DNA of 64,000 nt from Apostichopus japonicus (taxonomy: Eukaryota; Echinodermata; Holothuroidea; Aspidochirotida; Stichopodidae). Positions 46,833-58,555 of this stretch are shown here, piece after piece (position 1 is the first letter of the stretch; every line of letters starts with the position of its first letter). A program made the position numbers and the translations under genes. The notes under the pieces are model-generated. The model was not told where the DNA came from. It saw only the letters and a list, made by a program, of their open reading frames with translations, and did not search any database. The stretch lies in NCBI RefSeq assembly GCF_037975245.1, contig NC_092567.1, forward strand, positions 25,774,376-25,838,375, in the 5' to 3' direction.

Positions 46833-47456
46833 GTGGCCTGTGGTTGTACTGTGGTTGTCCTTGGTTGTACTCATGGGCTAGGACTTAACTCAGACTCGGA
46901 CCAGGTGGACTCAAACTCGGCTCGGACTCGGAATAAATGGACTCTATTCTGGGGAAAGAAGTCTGTGTTGTCTATTAACATCCATTGTCTTAGCTTTTCA
47001 ATATTTAGCAAATACCGGTCGAAACCTAACTTCGACAATGAAAAAGAAAGGAAAGTGTAGAACAAAAAAGGGTTAAAAAGAAATAACGAGCATATGTTAT
47101 GCATTAAGAAAACGTCTCTAGAAACGTTTGTTAAAGATGATGCTTGGTTCTTTATCTCTCTTGTTATTCATTAGGAACATACAATTATGAATAAGTCTCC
47201 TTGCTGTTTATATACATCTCTTATGGTTCTCCAAAGAAGCACACAATCATAAGAAGTCACGTTAGCTGTTATTTTTTGCGGTACCGATGAATATTAATCC
47301 CATTTTACTTTGTTCATAGATCGTGATGGAAACGTGAAGGGATATTTCTGTTCCCTTTGTAAGGAGGAATGGCTTGCACATACGGAGAACAGGAACCGAC
47401 TTGACATCGTTGGATGTCAACACGTTGCACACCATGTCGTACCGTCCTTCTGTTGT

Positions 47457-48368
47457 ATGCAGGTTTCCGACACGGGTAACTATATCCAGTGGAAGAATAT
47501 AAACGAAACGACTGGAGGGTTGAAACCAGGAGATCACGTGTCATGGTTGCGACCAATTATGGGGTACTGGCACCATGCCATCGTTGAGGAAGTCACAGAT
47601 GATTCTATTAAGGTGATAGAGTGGTCAAGAAGCATTCACAGGAATACCAGAAAGAAATGGAAACTGTTTGACAACTGTTGTTACAGTCCGATGTACAAGG
47701 CTTATTATCCCAAAGAAGTAGAACAGCTAAATCCTCCTGAAGTGGTTTTGATGAGAGCTAGAGCCCGCTTAGAAGACACTGGATATGGTCCATTCTCCGA
47801 TAATTGTGAACATTTCGCAACTTATTGTAAAACAGGTCTGCATCGCTGTAATCAGCTCCACCAACTGAAGATAACACTGCGTGCCTGGATCCGTAGGATT
47901 GTTTTAAGTGTCTTACATATGGCAATCGTCGTTTCATTCTCGGAAACGATAGAGGTGGTTGCAGGCAACAACAAACATTGGATCGGCGCCATATTATTGG
48001 TTGTTTCCGAGATTTTGTACCAGATTTTGGTGGTAGGTGTGATTTATTGCCGAGATTCTCGTAGGGAGGGATTTCGTATGAATGGAGACCCGAGAATGTC
48101 GCGCGCATGTAAATGCGCGTCGCTAAAGGCTGTCTTACAGTCTGTTCTGTTTGTGAGTTTTGCCATAGCCGCGAATGTCGCTCTGCTGGAAGCCTTGAAT
48201 GAAAAGTATGGACCATGGTCTGAAGCAAAGATAGCAGGTGCAGAGATTGGGCTCGGCATTGCTGGAGGAATGGTCGGTAACATTGTAGGATTCTTCCTCT
48301 TTGCATTCATTCCTTATCCTTGTTGTAGAAACGAAATACCAGTTTCAGAAGTAGCCGTTGTTACTTGA
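47457..48368 (+). CDS. LRAT-domain membrane protein, copy 1
   Basis: A 303-residue single coding exon from the Met of MQVSDTGNY. The LRAT/NlpC-P60-type domain covers about 20-135: LKPGDHVSWLRP, then YWHHAIVEEV with H39 in the catalytic His position, and DNCEHFATYC with C117 as the thiol nucleophile. Family members (LRAT, PLAAT/HRASLS) are acyltransferases or phospholipases A using a Cys-His centre. The usual second His after a VI(H) motif is Glu here (VIEWS). About four hydrophobic segments follow from residue 150, ending FFLFAFIPYPCCRN. The frame is open upstream to 47310 but contains no ATG. TTCTGTTGTATGCAG just before codon 3 could instead be a splice acceptor. The paralogue at 58556 has the same start. 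Confidence 0.85.
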   Translation: MQVSDTGNYIQWKNINETTGGLKPGDHVSWLRPIMGYWHHAIVEEVTDDSIKVIEWSRSIHRNTRKKWKLFDNCCYSPMYKAYYPKEVEQLNPPEVVLMRARARLEDTGYGPFSDNCEHFATYCKTGLHRCNQLHQLKITLRAWIRRIVLSVLHMAIVVSFSETIEVVAGNNKHWIGAILLVVSEILYQILVVGVIYCRDSRREGFRMNGDPRMSRACKCASLKAVLQSVLFVSFAIAANVALLEALNEKYGPWSEAKIAGAEIGLGIAGGMVGNIVGFFLFAFIPYPCCRNEIPVSEVAVVT

Positions 48369-49317
48369 TATGGAAAATGTATCATTTTCACATTTACTGT
48401 GTAGGCGGTTTGTGTATATACATATATGGGAGATAACCACCTCCATATGTACTTATGGTATAACTTATAGCTTACCCTGCTAATGATATATCATGCATGG
48501 CTTTGACACTGTTAACTGGAAATTAATTTACGTTAATGTTTCATACGGAGCATATAAGCTGCAGGACATATCCACTGAGAAATCAATAACACGTGTCTAG
48601 ATTTCGTCAAAGATTGGATTCAATATATTTATTTTTGATAGGTGGTTCCATATCGCCCAGTTGACGTGTTGTACATGGAGCACTCATGTACTAATTATCA
48701 ATTAGAAACAATAATGAATTTCTTGGCACCCACGTTGTCTGGAGAGGAGAGCTACATTTTTTATTCTTTTAAGAAAAGAATTCTCAAAATCCGTTACATT
48801 TTTTAGCTTCTATATTCGTACACCACGTTCCATTATAGTTTTATCATCATTACTTTTATATTAATCCATCTACGAAGGAACTGCTGTTAGATGTCGTATT
48901 TTACTGCCAGTATTATATCCATTCTTTCACGGAGGAGACGGATAAAGTCGTTTGAAATGATGGCAACACCTTTACAGCTTATTATTTTGTTATTAAATTT
49001 AATAACATTGGACTTCTGCCATACCATTTAAAAGCCCGGAGGAGAGAAACTCGTATTTACATCATCTGGAATAAGACTTCACAGCCTTCATGCGTGGGAC
49101 TACGAAATCATCGACGCTAACTTTATGTCAGGAGAAAGAAATTCTTTTAACTGTAAAACTAATTAGTTTAACTAATAATTGAAAATAGTTTGAATTCTGT
49201 TATCTGCTTGTTATATCATTTCATTAACGTTAATTTCAATGGATAGATTGATCAGTTCCTTGATACTTTTGCTGTTAATATCATAAATGTTTCACTCTTT
49301 ATATGACCGAAGAAAAA
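48369..49317. other. 3' flank of LRAT copy 1
   Basis: AT-rich presumed 3' untranslated and intergenic DNA. No gene is recognised. Confidence 0.4.
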
Positions 49318-49690
49318 GAGTATCATTTTTTTCTTCTTGCGTTATGACATCAGGATGAAATTTGTGAATTCCGAGTATGTTTTACACACCAAGGTTGTAC
49401 ATCTTCAAGTGTAAGATGTCATGTTGCCCATGGTATTCATGTAAAGGTACTTTATAGTGCTAAAAGCACTAAAAAGATAAGCAAAAAAAAAAAAATACCA
49501 CACTTTTCAAATTTTTGTTTTTAAGTTTGGGAACATGTTTGTTTTTATTCATAACTTTGTGACAATATTTTGTTCACAAGTTTCCAAGAAGAAGTAACCT
49601 AGACAGCACAAAGCAACAACAAAAAACTTAAATTATGGTTATGCCTAATAATCAAATGTACTCCTTGTGGCTTCATTTAACAGTCTCTTT
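49318..49690 (+). repeat. Interspersed repeat E, copy 2
   Basis: The second copy of the element at 40905-41310 in the same orientation. It has an A homopolymer where copy 1 reads ATATTTTCAAAAA. Confidence 0.75.
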
Positions 49691-51016
49691 AAATATCCCT
49701 GGTCTTAGTCGTTTAACCCTTCAAGGGAACTCAGTGTGTCTCACCCCCTCATTCCCCCCACTCCACCACACACACATACCAAATCGTGGCAAAACAAATC
49801 CAACAGTTAGAAATCTGCTGGTAATTATTCTTAATGTTGAAAATTCTGTCAACTTGCGACAAATCGGAAAGGAAATAAAAAAATTAAGTCATGGGTTTCA
49901 AATTTAACTTGATACTTCTGATAGACAATGGTCCGAAGGTGAAAAAAAGCCTCTAGGTTTTAAGTTTCGTGGTCCATATTTTGTGTATAAGATAAAACCT
50001 TCATAAATTGTTAGGCCAAAGTGATTAAAACAAGAAAAAAATGTTTCCAAGGTTTCCATATCTAAATTTTGAAAAAAATGCAGTAACGAAAATCAAAGAA
50101 AATAATTATCATGTGCCTCAAAATAGCATGTACGGTAAACGTCAACTCACTGTAGTGCCTTATAATTCATATTATGTAGCTAATGTATTAATGGCAAATA
50201 CGGTACACAATTTATGCAGGTGCTAATATACCACCAGGGGTCATGAGAGGCGGGGAATTGCCCCATCCCAAAGTTTTGTTTCTATAAGCCACAAAATGAC
50301 CAAACTCTATGTGAACTCTTTTAGCATAATTAGGTCAACATGCATTGACAGATGCTCTAAATCGATATGTATGACACGGCGCCCGTGTGATGTGTACCAT
50401 TTGGAGCCTGGGCACCCTTCCCCCATGTAGGCCACCGAAAATGTTTGTTTCATATTTTGGGGAAATATTTTATATAAAAAAAAGATACACAAAAAGACGA
50501 CACTGGTGTGTTGAAAGTGTTAGAAGTTGAACCATAAAACCCAAGCAAGCTGTAAAGCTGAATCGTAAAGACAAAATTCACACTGACTGTCCAAAGTAAA
50601 TTATGGATCTCGCTAACCACTATTCAAATATCGGTGAGAGTAAAACCCTAACCACTGACCCTAAAGTCCATGTAAACATACGACGGTTATTCCAAAGTGT
50701 TCCATAACTGAATAACAAATGTCATTCCAAGCCCGAGTGTTAAAGCTCAACCAACTCACACCGGATCAGTCTACCTCTAGTGTCACCCACCCCCCCCCCC
50801 CCGATCCTTTTCTCGATCCATATTTCTCTCTTAAAATTTATTCTCAGCTCTACGGCCCATGTAATATAGATGGTGTATCACCTACCCTACTATTCACTTT
50901 CACTAAAATTTGTAAATCGCAATAGATTTCCACAACCCAAAACTAATGACAAAATATATGGCGTACTGGCATTTATTCTAACCTCTGCATTTACAAGCAT
51001 TGCACATACATGTACA
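49691..51016. other. Intergenic; no gene seen
   Basis: Low-complexity C runs (about 50790-50802) and AT-rich DNA. The open frames carry no recognisable domain. Confidence 0.4.
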
Positions 51017-52502
51017 CAGGGGCGGGATTTGAGTTGTGAAAGTGGGGGGGCAAACCTGCCAGCAAGACTATCTAAGCGGAGCGCCACCATCGGTTGGCGC
51101 GTAGCGTACAAGAAATTTTTTGGCTTTACAAACCCTCCAGACAGCCGGAAACGGCACTTCCCGAGTGCTCTAAGCTGCATGTACCCATCCCTGAAATGTG
51201 GATCTCATGTCTGCAGTTGTATCTAGATAGTTAATTTTCGTTTAAAAATTTGAAGAGGATTGATAGTAAAACATATGGTCAAGATGGTGATGTACAACTT
51301 TTGTTATACGTCACTATCTAAGCGGAGCGCCATCATCGGTTGGCATGGAGCGTCGAAATTTTCGATGAAAGGTACCCTTAGATCGTAAAATCCGCTTTCC
51401 CCCTAAAATTATTAGTATATTGTGAATTGGACCGATCAAGAATATGTTCAGCACCCACTTCTTGGAGCACTTGGCAAATATTGGGAGCTGAACATACCTT
51501 TACCCCCCCCCCCCCCCTACCGAAACTGCCGAGTGCTGTATACTGTAACAATGGATTTAATGTGTTACTGTGTTAGTGCCAATTTGTAATTTACATTATT
51601 CGATTTGCATGCATCATTCCCAGTGGCGGAGCTAGGGATATCGGTCGGGGGGGGGGGCGAGAATGGTCTGTAGGGGCGCTTTTGACACTATCTAAGCGGA
51701 GTGCCACCACAGGTTGGCGCGGAGCGTACAGAAATTTTTTGAGTAAAGATACTCCCTAGATCGCCGGAAATGACCCTTTCCGGGCCTTGCTTATTTGCAG
51801 ATAAACGAAGAATAAATAGGTGTCATCGCCGAATTACACCAACAAAATGTGACAAATGTCAATAGGTAGATGAGAACGCAATAAAAAAAGTCAATAATAG
51901 CGAATAAGTAAAAAGTAAAAGAGTGCCAGCAGTCCACTGACTGTATGGACGCTCCGCCACTGATCATTCCAGGATTTCGAGCAGTAAAGAAATTACATCG
52001 GCATTGGTTGCCATTGCATATTGTTGAATGACACTGGGGGGGGGGGGGTTCATGTCTCAGTGTATTTAATTTAATTATTGATATATCCAATATGAAAATC
52101 TGGCTTTCGTAAATCGTTTCTCTGGATTTAGTTATTCAACGCATTCAGTAGAGCAGCAACGTTGAAAATCAATTCCTGAAGCTAGCACTGTAGCACATGC
52201 CGGGGATTCATTACATGCAGAATTGAATCGCTAGTTTGTTAGCTCCAGGATTCGTAACCTGTGCTGCGAACCATATCCTAGCTCCAGCTCCAGTTATTCT
52301 GCATGTTTCATGTTACGATGTTAAACACAAATTCGACTTAGATTCGAAACAAATAGGCCTATTTGATAAAGCTGTTGTGGGGGAATAATTCGATTAGGGT
52401 TGTGCACATTTGTCTGCAAAAACGACAAAAAAGTGAACTAAGGTCTGGGAAAAAGTGGGGGGGGCAAATGCCCCCTCTTGCCCCCCCGTAATCCCGCCCA
52501 TG
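51017..52502. mobile_element. hAT-like non-autonomous element, 1.49 kb, host of a nested element
   Basis: The ends are CAGGGGCGGGATTTGAG and the complement of CATGGGCGGGATTACGGG. They are flanked by a perfect 8-bp duplication CATGTACA (51009-51016 and 52503-52510). TATCTAAGCGGAGCGCCA(C/T)C occurs twice in the host (about 51069 and 51315), followed by ATCGGTTGGC. An insertion at 51621-51962 interrupts it; without that, the host is about 1.14 kb. No transposase frame is recognised. Confidence 0.85.
51621..51962. mobile_element. Nested hAT-like MITE (CAGTGGCGGAGC ends)
   Basis: A 342-bp element with ends CAGTGGCGGAGC and GCTCCGCCACTG, flanked by a perfect 8-bp duplication ATCATTCC (51613-51620 and 51963-51970), inside the element at 51017-52502. 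It carries its own TATCTAAGCGGAGTGCCACC motif (about 51689), so host and guest are related. Confidence 0.9.
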
Positions 52503-52510
52503 CATGTACA

Positions 52511-53040
52511 TGAAACACGTCATGAAAGTCATCGCAATGTAAGAATATTCCAAATAGCATTTAAACATATATGATTAGCCTAGACCCTATAGGCCTATAA
52601 CGTTTGCAAAACAATATTTCAAAAGTGAACTTAATCATGATGGAAAATAAATTATAATTCTCTTCTGAATGCAAAAATGGTTAGGCTTTCATATTAGTAC
52701 AGTGATTTGAATAGGTGCGCGAATTTAGGACGGTTGACGACAGGCCTAACGTTACGGCCTAGGCCTAACAATACATATGTCAAAACAATTGGCCGTGGTA
52801 CTCTTAAAGGATTAATTTGGATCCCTGCCAGTGTTGCCTTAAATAACGTATCCTAGCTTAAGGCTAGGACTGTTATGTTTTAAACTTCTTCCTGTTAGTT
52901 TTAACGTAACTGTTTGAATATTCATATAGCCACTGCATAGGCTAGCGGGCCTAACCGACGCATATTCTATTTCAGTACAATAATTTAATTTCGCAGAACT
53001 AGACCATACATATTTACAACTGTATATTTATTAACTGATT
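52511..53040. other. Intergenic; nothing recognised
   Basis: AT-rich with no coding signal or repeat noticed. Confidence 0.35.
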
Positions 53041-53545
53041 CTTGCCAAATCAAGCCGAAACATAAGCCGAATCACTAAGCTTAGGATTTTCGAGGCTTCA
53101 TTAAAGAGTATTTTATTGTACAATTGCGAACTGTGGGGCACAACGAAGGATATTGATCGCAAAATTGACACTTTTCAAAGGAGACTACTTCGTAATATTC
53201 TCATTAGATGGACCAATAACAATTGGTTATCAACAAACGATAAGCTCTACAATGAAACCAACCACACACCTTGGTCATCCATAGTCGCACATAGAAGATT
53301 GAGATTTTTCGGTCATGTAGCAAGACTCCAGGAGGACGCTCCAGCAAAGGTTGCTTTAAGAGAAGCATTGAGACATAATGCTAAACCAGTAGGAATGCCC
53401 GTGACTACCTAGCAATAAAGTCGCAATTTAAGGACGTTAACATTAACAATTTCGAGGAAGCAATAAACCTTGCACATGATCGTGATACGTTAGCGGAGGT
53501 TAATCACTGAGCATGTCGGATAGACGAGACTCAACTTACTACTAC
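53041..53545 (+). pseudogene. 5'-truncated non-LTR retrotransposon (LINE) ORF2 C-terminus
   Basis: Reads ...LLYNCELWGTT, then KIDTFQRRLLRNIL, RRLRFFGHVARLQ and APAKVALREALRHN. These are the motifs after the reverse-transcriptase domain in many LINE ORF2 proteins (YG(C)E.W plus H.RL...GH..R). Near 53398 the frame shifts, and the next frame continues RDYLAIKSQFKDVN to LAEVNH and a stop at about 53510. A short ACT repeat (53537-53549) may be the 3' tail. A dead insertion; the exact LINE clade was not determined. Confidence 0.75.
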
Positions 53546-54167
53546 TACTAAAGTCCCAATTTGGTGACGTCACGCCATTTGCATGTTTTGATTGGCCTAA
53601 TGCATCATCATGAGATGTACATTTTCTAAGTTGATACCGAATTACAATTTTATTAATTTCTTCAAATTTAGATAAATGAAACATGGAAATAATTTTTTAT
53701 TATGAATAATGTTTATTTTTCTCCATGCTTTAGTGAAGAGTTTATTTGATGCACAAAATGGGATTACGAAACAACACGATAGAGTCACTCGATCCATAGT
53801 CTATGATATTATCGTCGAAATAAGGTAACATTTCTAGCTGTTAAACTTTTGGCCCAACTCCAAATGCCTGCTGTTGAAAGAAACCTCCTACAGTCAAAAA
53901 TTGATATTTCTAACATAAACATTCATATCAATTCACTAGAGGAAGTCAGTTGATATAACATCCTCTTACATTTTGTAAATTTAGCCATCAAATCCATCAT
54001 TTGGAATTCAGCCAACTAACTCCCACTTCCTCTTGTCGATCATTCAGAAACCTTCAACTACGTCACTGAGCATGGGTTGTTTACGAACAATTTCCTTTGT
54101 TAATTTAATTTCGGGGTTCAAAGTGATTGTGGTTCAATTTGCTTATTGTTTGCCGCAACATTAAGTA

Positions 54168-54408
54168 CACACAACGCGTGACCTTTCGATGAGCCCGGAT
54201 AACAACCACGTGATAACTTTGGCGTTGGCTTTCGCATTTATATCGAGCACACTTCTTGTATGTTACATACATAGTGTGAAGATAAGACAGAATACCACTC
54301 CCAATATTGCTGTCATCAATGTCAGATTCACTGTACGTACCTTTGAGAAGTCAACCAGGCAGACATTTGAGTGTAAAACGACGAGTCGCGCTTTCTATTT
54401 TTGTTGAG
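54168..54408 (+). other. Conserved 5' exon candidate of the second LRAT gene
   Basis: The second copy of 43185-43447, with conserved donor GAG|GTAAGTTA at 54409. It holds a 72-codon frame from 54189 with a hydrophobic stretch (ITLALAFAFISSTLLVCYI) typical of a signal anchor, ending in TGA two bases before the donor. Because the frame stops before the splice and is dead in the first block, an untranslated exon is the simplest reading. A tiny separate membrane peptide cannot be excluded. Confidence 0.4.
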
Positions 54409-55808
54409 GTAAGTTATCCATGACCACAGCATATATGGCTACATTATTTGTGTATGTATGGGGGAGTGGGGGAGTGGGCGGTTGGGTGCAGATTGGGGAG
54501 GGGTTTTACTGAAAAGGAAGTTAAAAATGAGGTGAAAGGAGCCTGGGAACAGTATAACGACCGTTTCTCACAAGTTAAGATGCCTTTATTCAGCTTGTGT
54601 GGATATTAGGTAACTGTAGGCTACCAGGCCTGGCAAGAGTGGGACAAGGATCAGAGAGTACATCCTTGTGGCACTGACCCCCCCCCCTTCTCCCCACTCC
54701 AGTTAATCGCCTTAGGTCTCTGTGGCGTCTCACAGGACTCTCCATTACTCTTGTTACGGGTTGTTGATTTTAGAATCCCCATGCATGGCGCACCGTGAGA
54801 ACTAATTGTTTGACATATTTCTTTATCAGCTACCGGAGTTCGATATTTACAAACGAACATAATTTTAGAGAACCTAGTAAAGTTAGAGAGATGGTATCAA
54901 GTGGCTGTACGTCGTTGCTGTAACTTATAGTTATAAGGAACGACGGCAAGGGTTATACGCTCACTATGTCACTGTCGACATTAATGATGTTAAACTAAAA
55001 TACCATGTATGTCAGAAAACAATATCATCATTTTAGACCTTGTGGATATCAGCATGTCACACAACTTTCTACGTGCTATTCAAACATTATAATATGCTGA
55101 TATGTTTCCTGCTTAATTGATAAACTGCTATTTTTTCATGACATTGTGAAACATATGGTGTTCCGTACGTAACGACAGATTCTAGACTAAATTAGGAAAC
55201 GAGCAGGCCTATACATGCCCACCACTGAACTACATGTATGTGATTGTATACCAAACTATATACTTGCAAATAGAAATCGCCACAAGTAGGAACATATTTA
55301 TATGTATATATATACAAATAAAAATATAATGAAAGTCGTACCGTATTGTAAGGTAAATAAGTTCATTACTTCATTCAATTGCTGCACACAATTAGTCAAA
55401 GCTTTGAATTGTATGGCCCTTGTAAATCGTCCCCTCTTTTAACTGGTCAAAAATATCAGAAACCTAGAGAAAAATAAGTAAAATCATTGAACAATGACCT
55501 ACCGCATCGGATGCAGTCACACAATTGTTCTTGTCATTATCAGTTTGGAAGTGAATTGCGGCAAATATATGGCGTGTGCTACCTCTCATACTGTGGTGGT
55601 GACGCAGTCATCAGCAATCAATTGTTGGGGGAGCTTTAAAAACAGATGGAGCTAAAGTCCGAGTCTTAGGGTAAACACTTAGTCTTAAAGTAAACACCAC
55701 CTTAGAGTAAACAACACTATGAGTTTTAAAGGTTGTGGTCCAGGTGAACAGCCGTTATTCTCTGTCAATAGTGGGAAGCAATAAGTTCAAGCAACACTGC
55801 ATGCTTAT
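54409..55808. other. Second LRAT block, upstream part; no gene
   Basis: Segments at about 54430-54640, 54676-54850 and 54995-55300 align in order with about 43480-43690, 44080-44270 and 44940-45250. This is duplicated non-coding sequence. Confidence 0.6.
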
Positions 55809-56181
55809 CAGTGGCGTAGGAAGGTACTTTTGAGTGGGGGGGGGCTGAAGACTGATGGCCGGCCTGGGGGAGGGGTCTAAGGGGAGGGGGTATCCCCCTC
55901 CCCTTTGGAATTTTTTGCATTTCCAGGTGGCCTCAGATGCAATTTGGTGCAATATAGCACACTTCAACACCCACTCCATTTTGTAAACTTAATTTTGTAT
56001 TTTCACCTGGCCTTAGATGCAATTTGGTGCTCCAAATGAGATTTTTTTTCTCATTTGGAAATGAAAAAGGGGTTTTCTGACTTGCGGAGCGGGGGGGCGG
56101 AATGATACTTCCGCCCCTCCACATTTTTCACTGGGGGGCTGGCGCCCCCCCCCCCCCGGCCCCCCGGTTCCTACGCCCTTG
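55809..56181 (+). mobile_element. hAT-like MITE, family A, with 8-bp target duplication
   Basis: A 373-bp element, CAGTGGCGTAGGAA ... TTCCTACGCCCTTG, flanked by a perfect 8-bp duplication ATGCTTAT (55801-55808 and 56182-56189). It is the inverted counterpart of 4334-4702 and matches it over its whole length. Confidence 0.95.
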
Positions 56182-57506
56182 ATGCTTATCATATTCATGG
56201 ACGAAATATCAACCAATGTTGCCTCTGACGTCGAATTAAATCTGTACGTATCAGTTTTCTTTGTAAAATCTTCAATGATATTTTTATCTCAGCTAATTTT
56301 GTATGGTATCGTCTATTAGCTAGGATCATAAACCGTTCAAGTTCTCCAGGCAATACAAGAGTCTTTCTAGTTTGTATAGCTAAAAGTAAGTACCCGTGTG
56401 TGAACGCTCGCAAAAATATGTGTAAGGAACATGAAGTTTCACATTGATTTTGTTACAATCGTATTATTCCTTATTTCCTTATATTGTATTCTTCGCTTAT
56501 AAACTTCTACATAGCAACATAGAGTTTGACATTTGAGAACCACGCATATGGAACGCCCTACTGTCGAAACTTTCTCGTAAACCCACATTTGATTGATTAA
56601 TTTACTGAAAACTCATCTTTTTATCACGTAATTTAACAACTGATATGTTGTATTCTGTTTTACTAAAATTTCCTTAATTCATATACTATTGTATTTGTTG
56701 TGACTGTTTTATTACTTGATGTAGCTTGCATTTTCGTTTCTGGTTTTGAAGAATTTGTCCCACTTCTCGTGCAAAGTGCTGCGCAATATTCTGTAATGAA
56801 AAGTGCATAATGATAGTGATGATGACGATATTATTACGTAATTGACACTGACTGAGTAAAAACATGATTATGCTGTTCCTTGACAGATGAGCTATCGGTG
56901 AAGAAAACAAACATTAAACATGTTATTTAAATCAAATGAGAGGAGAATAATTTAATAATTGGGGGAAAGGAGGACTCAGAGAGCTGTGCCAGAGGGGGCT
57001 TGGACCTATTATAATTGTTAGGATATTGCTTCTACAGACAGTAGATTTCTCTTAGCTAAAGAACAAAACAAATCAATCTACATTACAACGTTACCAATTG
57101 GCACATTGTCAATGTCACATGTTAACAATTGTCACGTTTCGCTGTCACATGTTTAATAGTTAGATTGTTTTATTCTCAAGTTACAATATGTCGAGCACTT
57201 CACTGGTTGATGAACAAGTTGAATAAAATTCACCACCAAAAACTAGATGTTTGGAGGTGAAAATCAAACGATATAAAGGTATGGTGTATGTCTTTTGGTT
57301 AATCCCATGTGATCTTGTGTTTGATAGTGCAGATTATATCATTCACCACATTCTAACCAGTGAGGTGTAATTCGTCCGATCATATTGTCATTGCATCAAT
57401 GGGTAGAAACAAAATCAACATTACAGGCTTCAATAGACCTCAATACTTCGTTCTTTCTCCATCCCTATCACATCAATATTTTAATCAAGATCATATACAA
57501 TATCTA
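56182..57506. other. Intergenic / LRAT copy 2 intron; nothing recognised
   Basis: AT-rich; no exon with family resemblance was found. Confidence 0.4.
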
Positions 57507-57953
57507 CATATACGTAGGAGGGGGAGGAGAGGGTTTGGGGTGGGGGGGGGGGCTGCAGCCAACAACAAGATAGTTCTGTGAAAATTCGTGCAATATGTAG
57601 ATACTGTTTCGGGCACTGCAACAACAACAAAATAAGCAGCAATAATCATGTTTGATGAGAGTCAGTAGTTCCTTATAGAACTCAGCATCAGGTAATTAGA
57701 CTAATGTTCTGCTTGCCAGCCTAATCTGGTGGCACTATTATACAGAAACATAATGGCAGACTAACCTAAAAAGTGAAAATTCTTTGATATAAATTTACTT
57801 CCAATGGTATCACCATTATGAATTAAAGTACTCTTAATTGGGTTAAACAAATTCTCAAAGACGAGGGGTTCTCACCAGTACACTTTTCCATATCGGTTAC
57901 ATTTTCGGGCAGATCGTTACAGCCCCAATCTAATTGGGCTCCTACGCCCTATG
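57507..57953 (-). mobile_element. hAT-like MITE, family B, diverged target duplication
   Basis: Ends CATATACGTAGGAGG and the complement of CATAGGGCGTAGGAG. The outer 8-mers AATATCTA and AGTATGTA agree at 6 of 8 positions, so the insertion is older. The interior (ATCAGGTAATTAGACTAA, CGGGCAGATCGTTACAGCC) matches 6429-6872 and 31117-31508 in the inverse orientation. Confidence 0.75.
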
Positions 57954-58555
57954 AGTATGTATTCCCTGTCCAATAGACTCGTGATACTCACTTTACATAA
58001 CATTGTCATGATCACACGGTTACAGTCTCTGTGTAACGGGATTGGGGTTGAGAGTGGATCAAGTTATGTGGATTTCGTCCCCAGACTCTATCTTAGGTGA
58101 TTTTTCTTAACAAAGTCCGCTATCTGTTTCATACGGTGGTCCAGGCGAGGCATGCAAGATGAATTGTTACTATGTTACTGTATTCGTTATCCATCTCAAT
58201 TGTCAAATCATATTGATTTAGGGATATTTAACACTTATATTGACAACTGTCTACAATGAAGCTTATCGGTAAAAAGAACATTTTACTTCGGTAGCTAATT
58301 TAGCGTATATCTATTTAGGAACCATTGTGTACGGTGAGTATTTTGAGAGATATTGTCAGGTGTTTGTGACACCTAAATGGTGTGATATAGCTGATGTTAA
58401 CAAAATATTCAAAACTAAGCATAATTGAAGTTACATATTTGACCGTAAACAAATGAAATGTCTCATTTTCCCGCAGAAGGAGCAAATGTTAAAGGATATC
58501 ACTATTTCCACTTCAAGGAAGAATGGCTGTTGGAGACCTAACGTACTTCTGTTGT

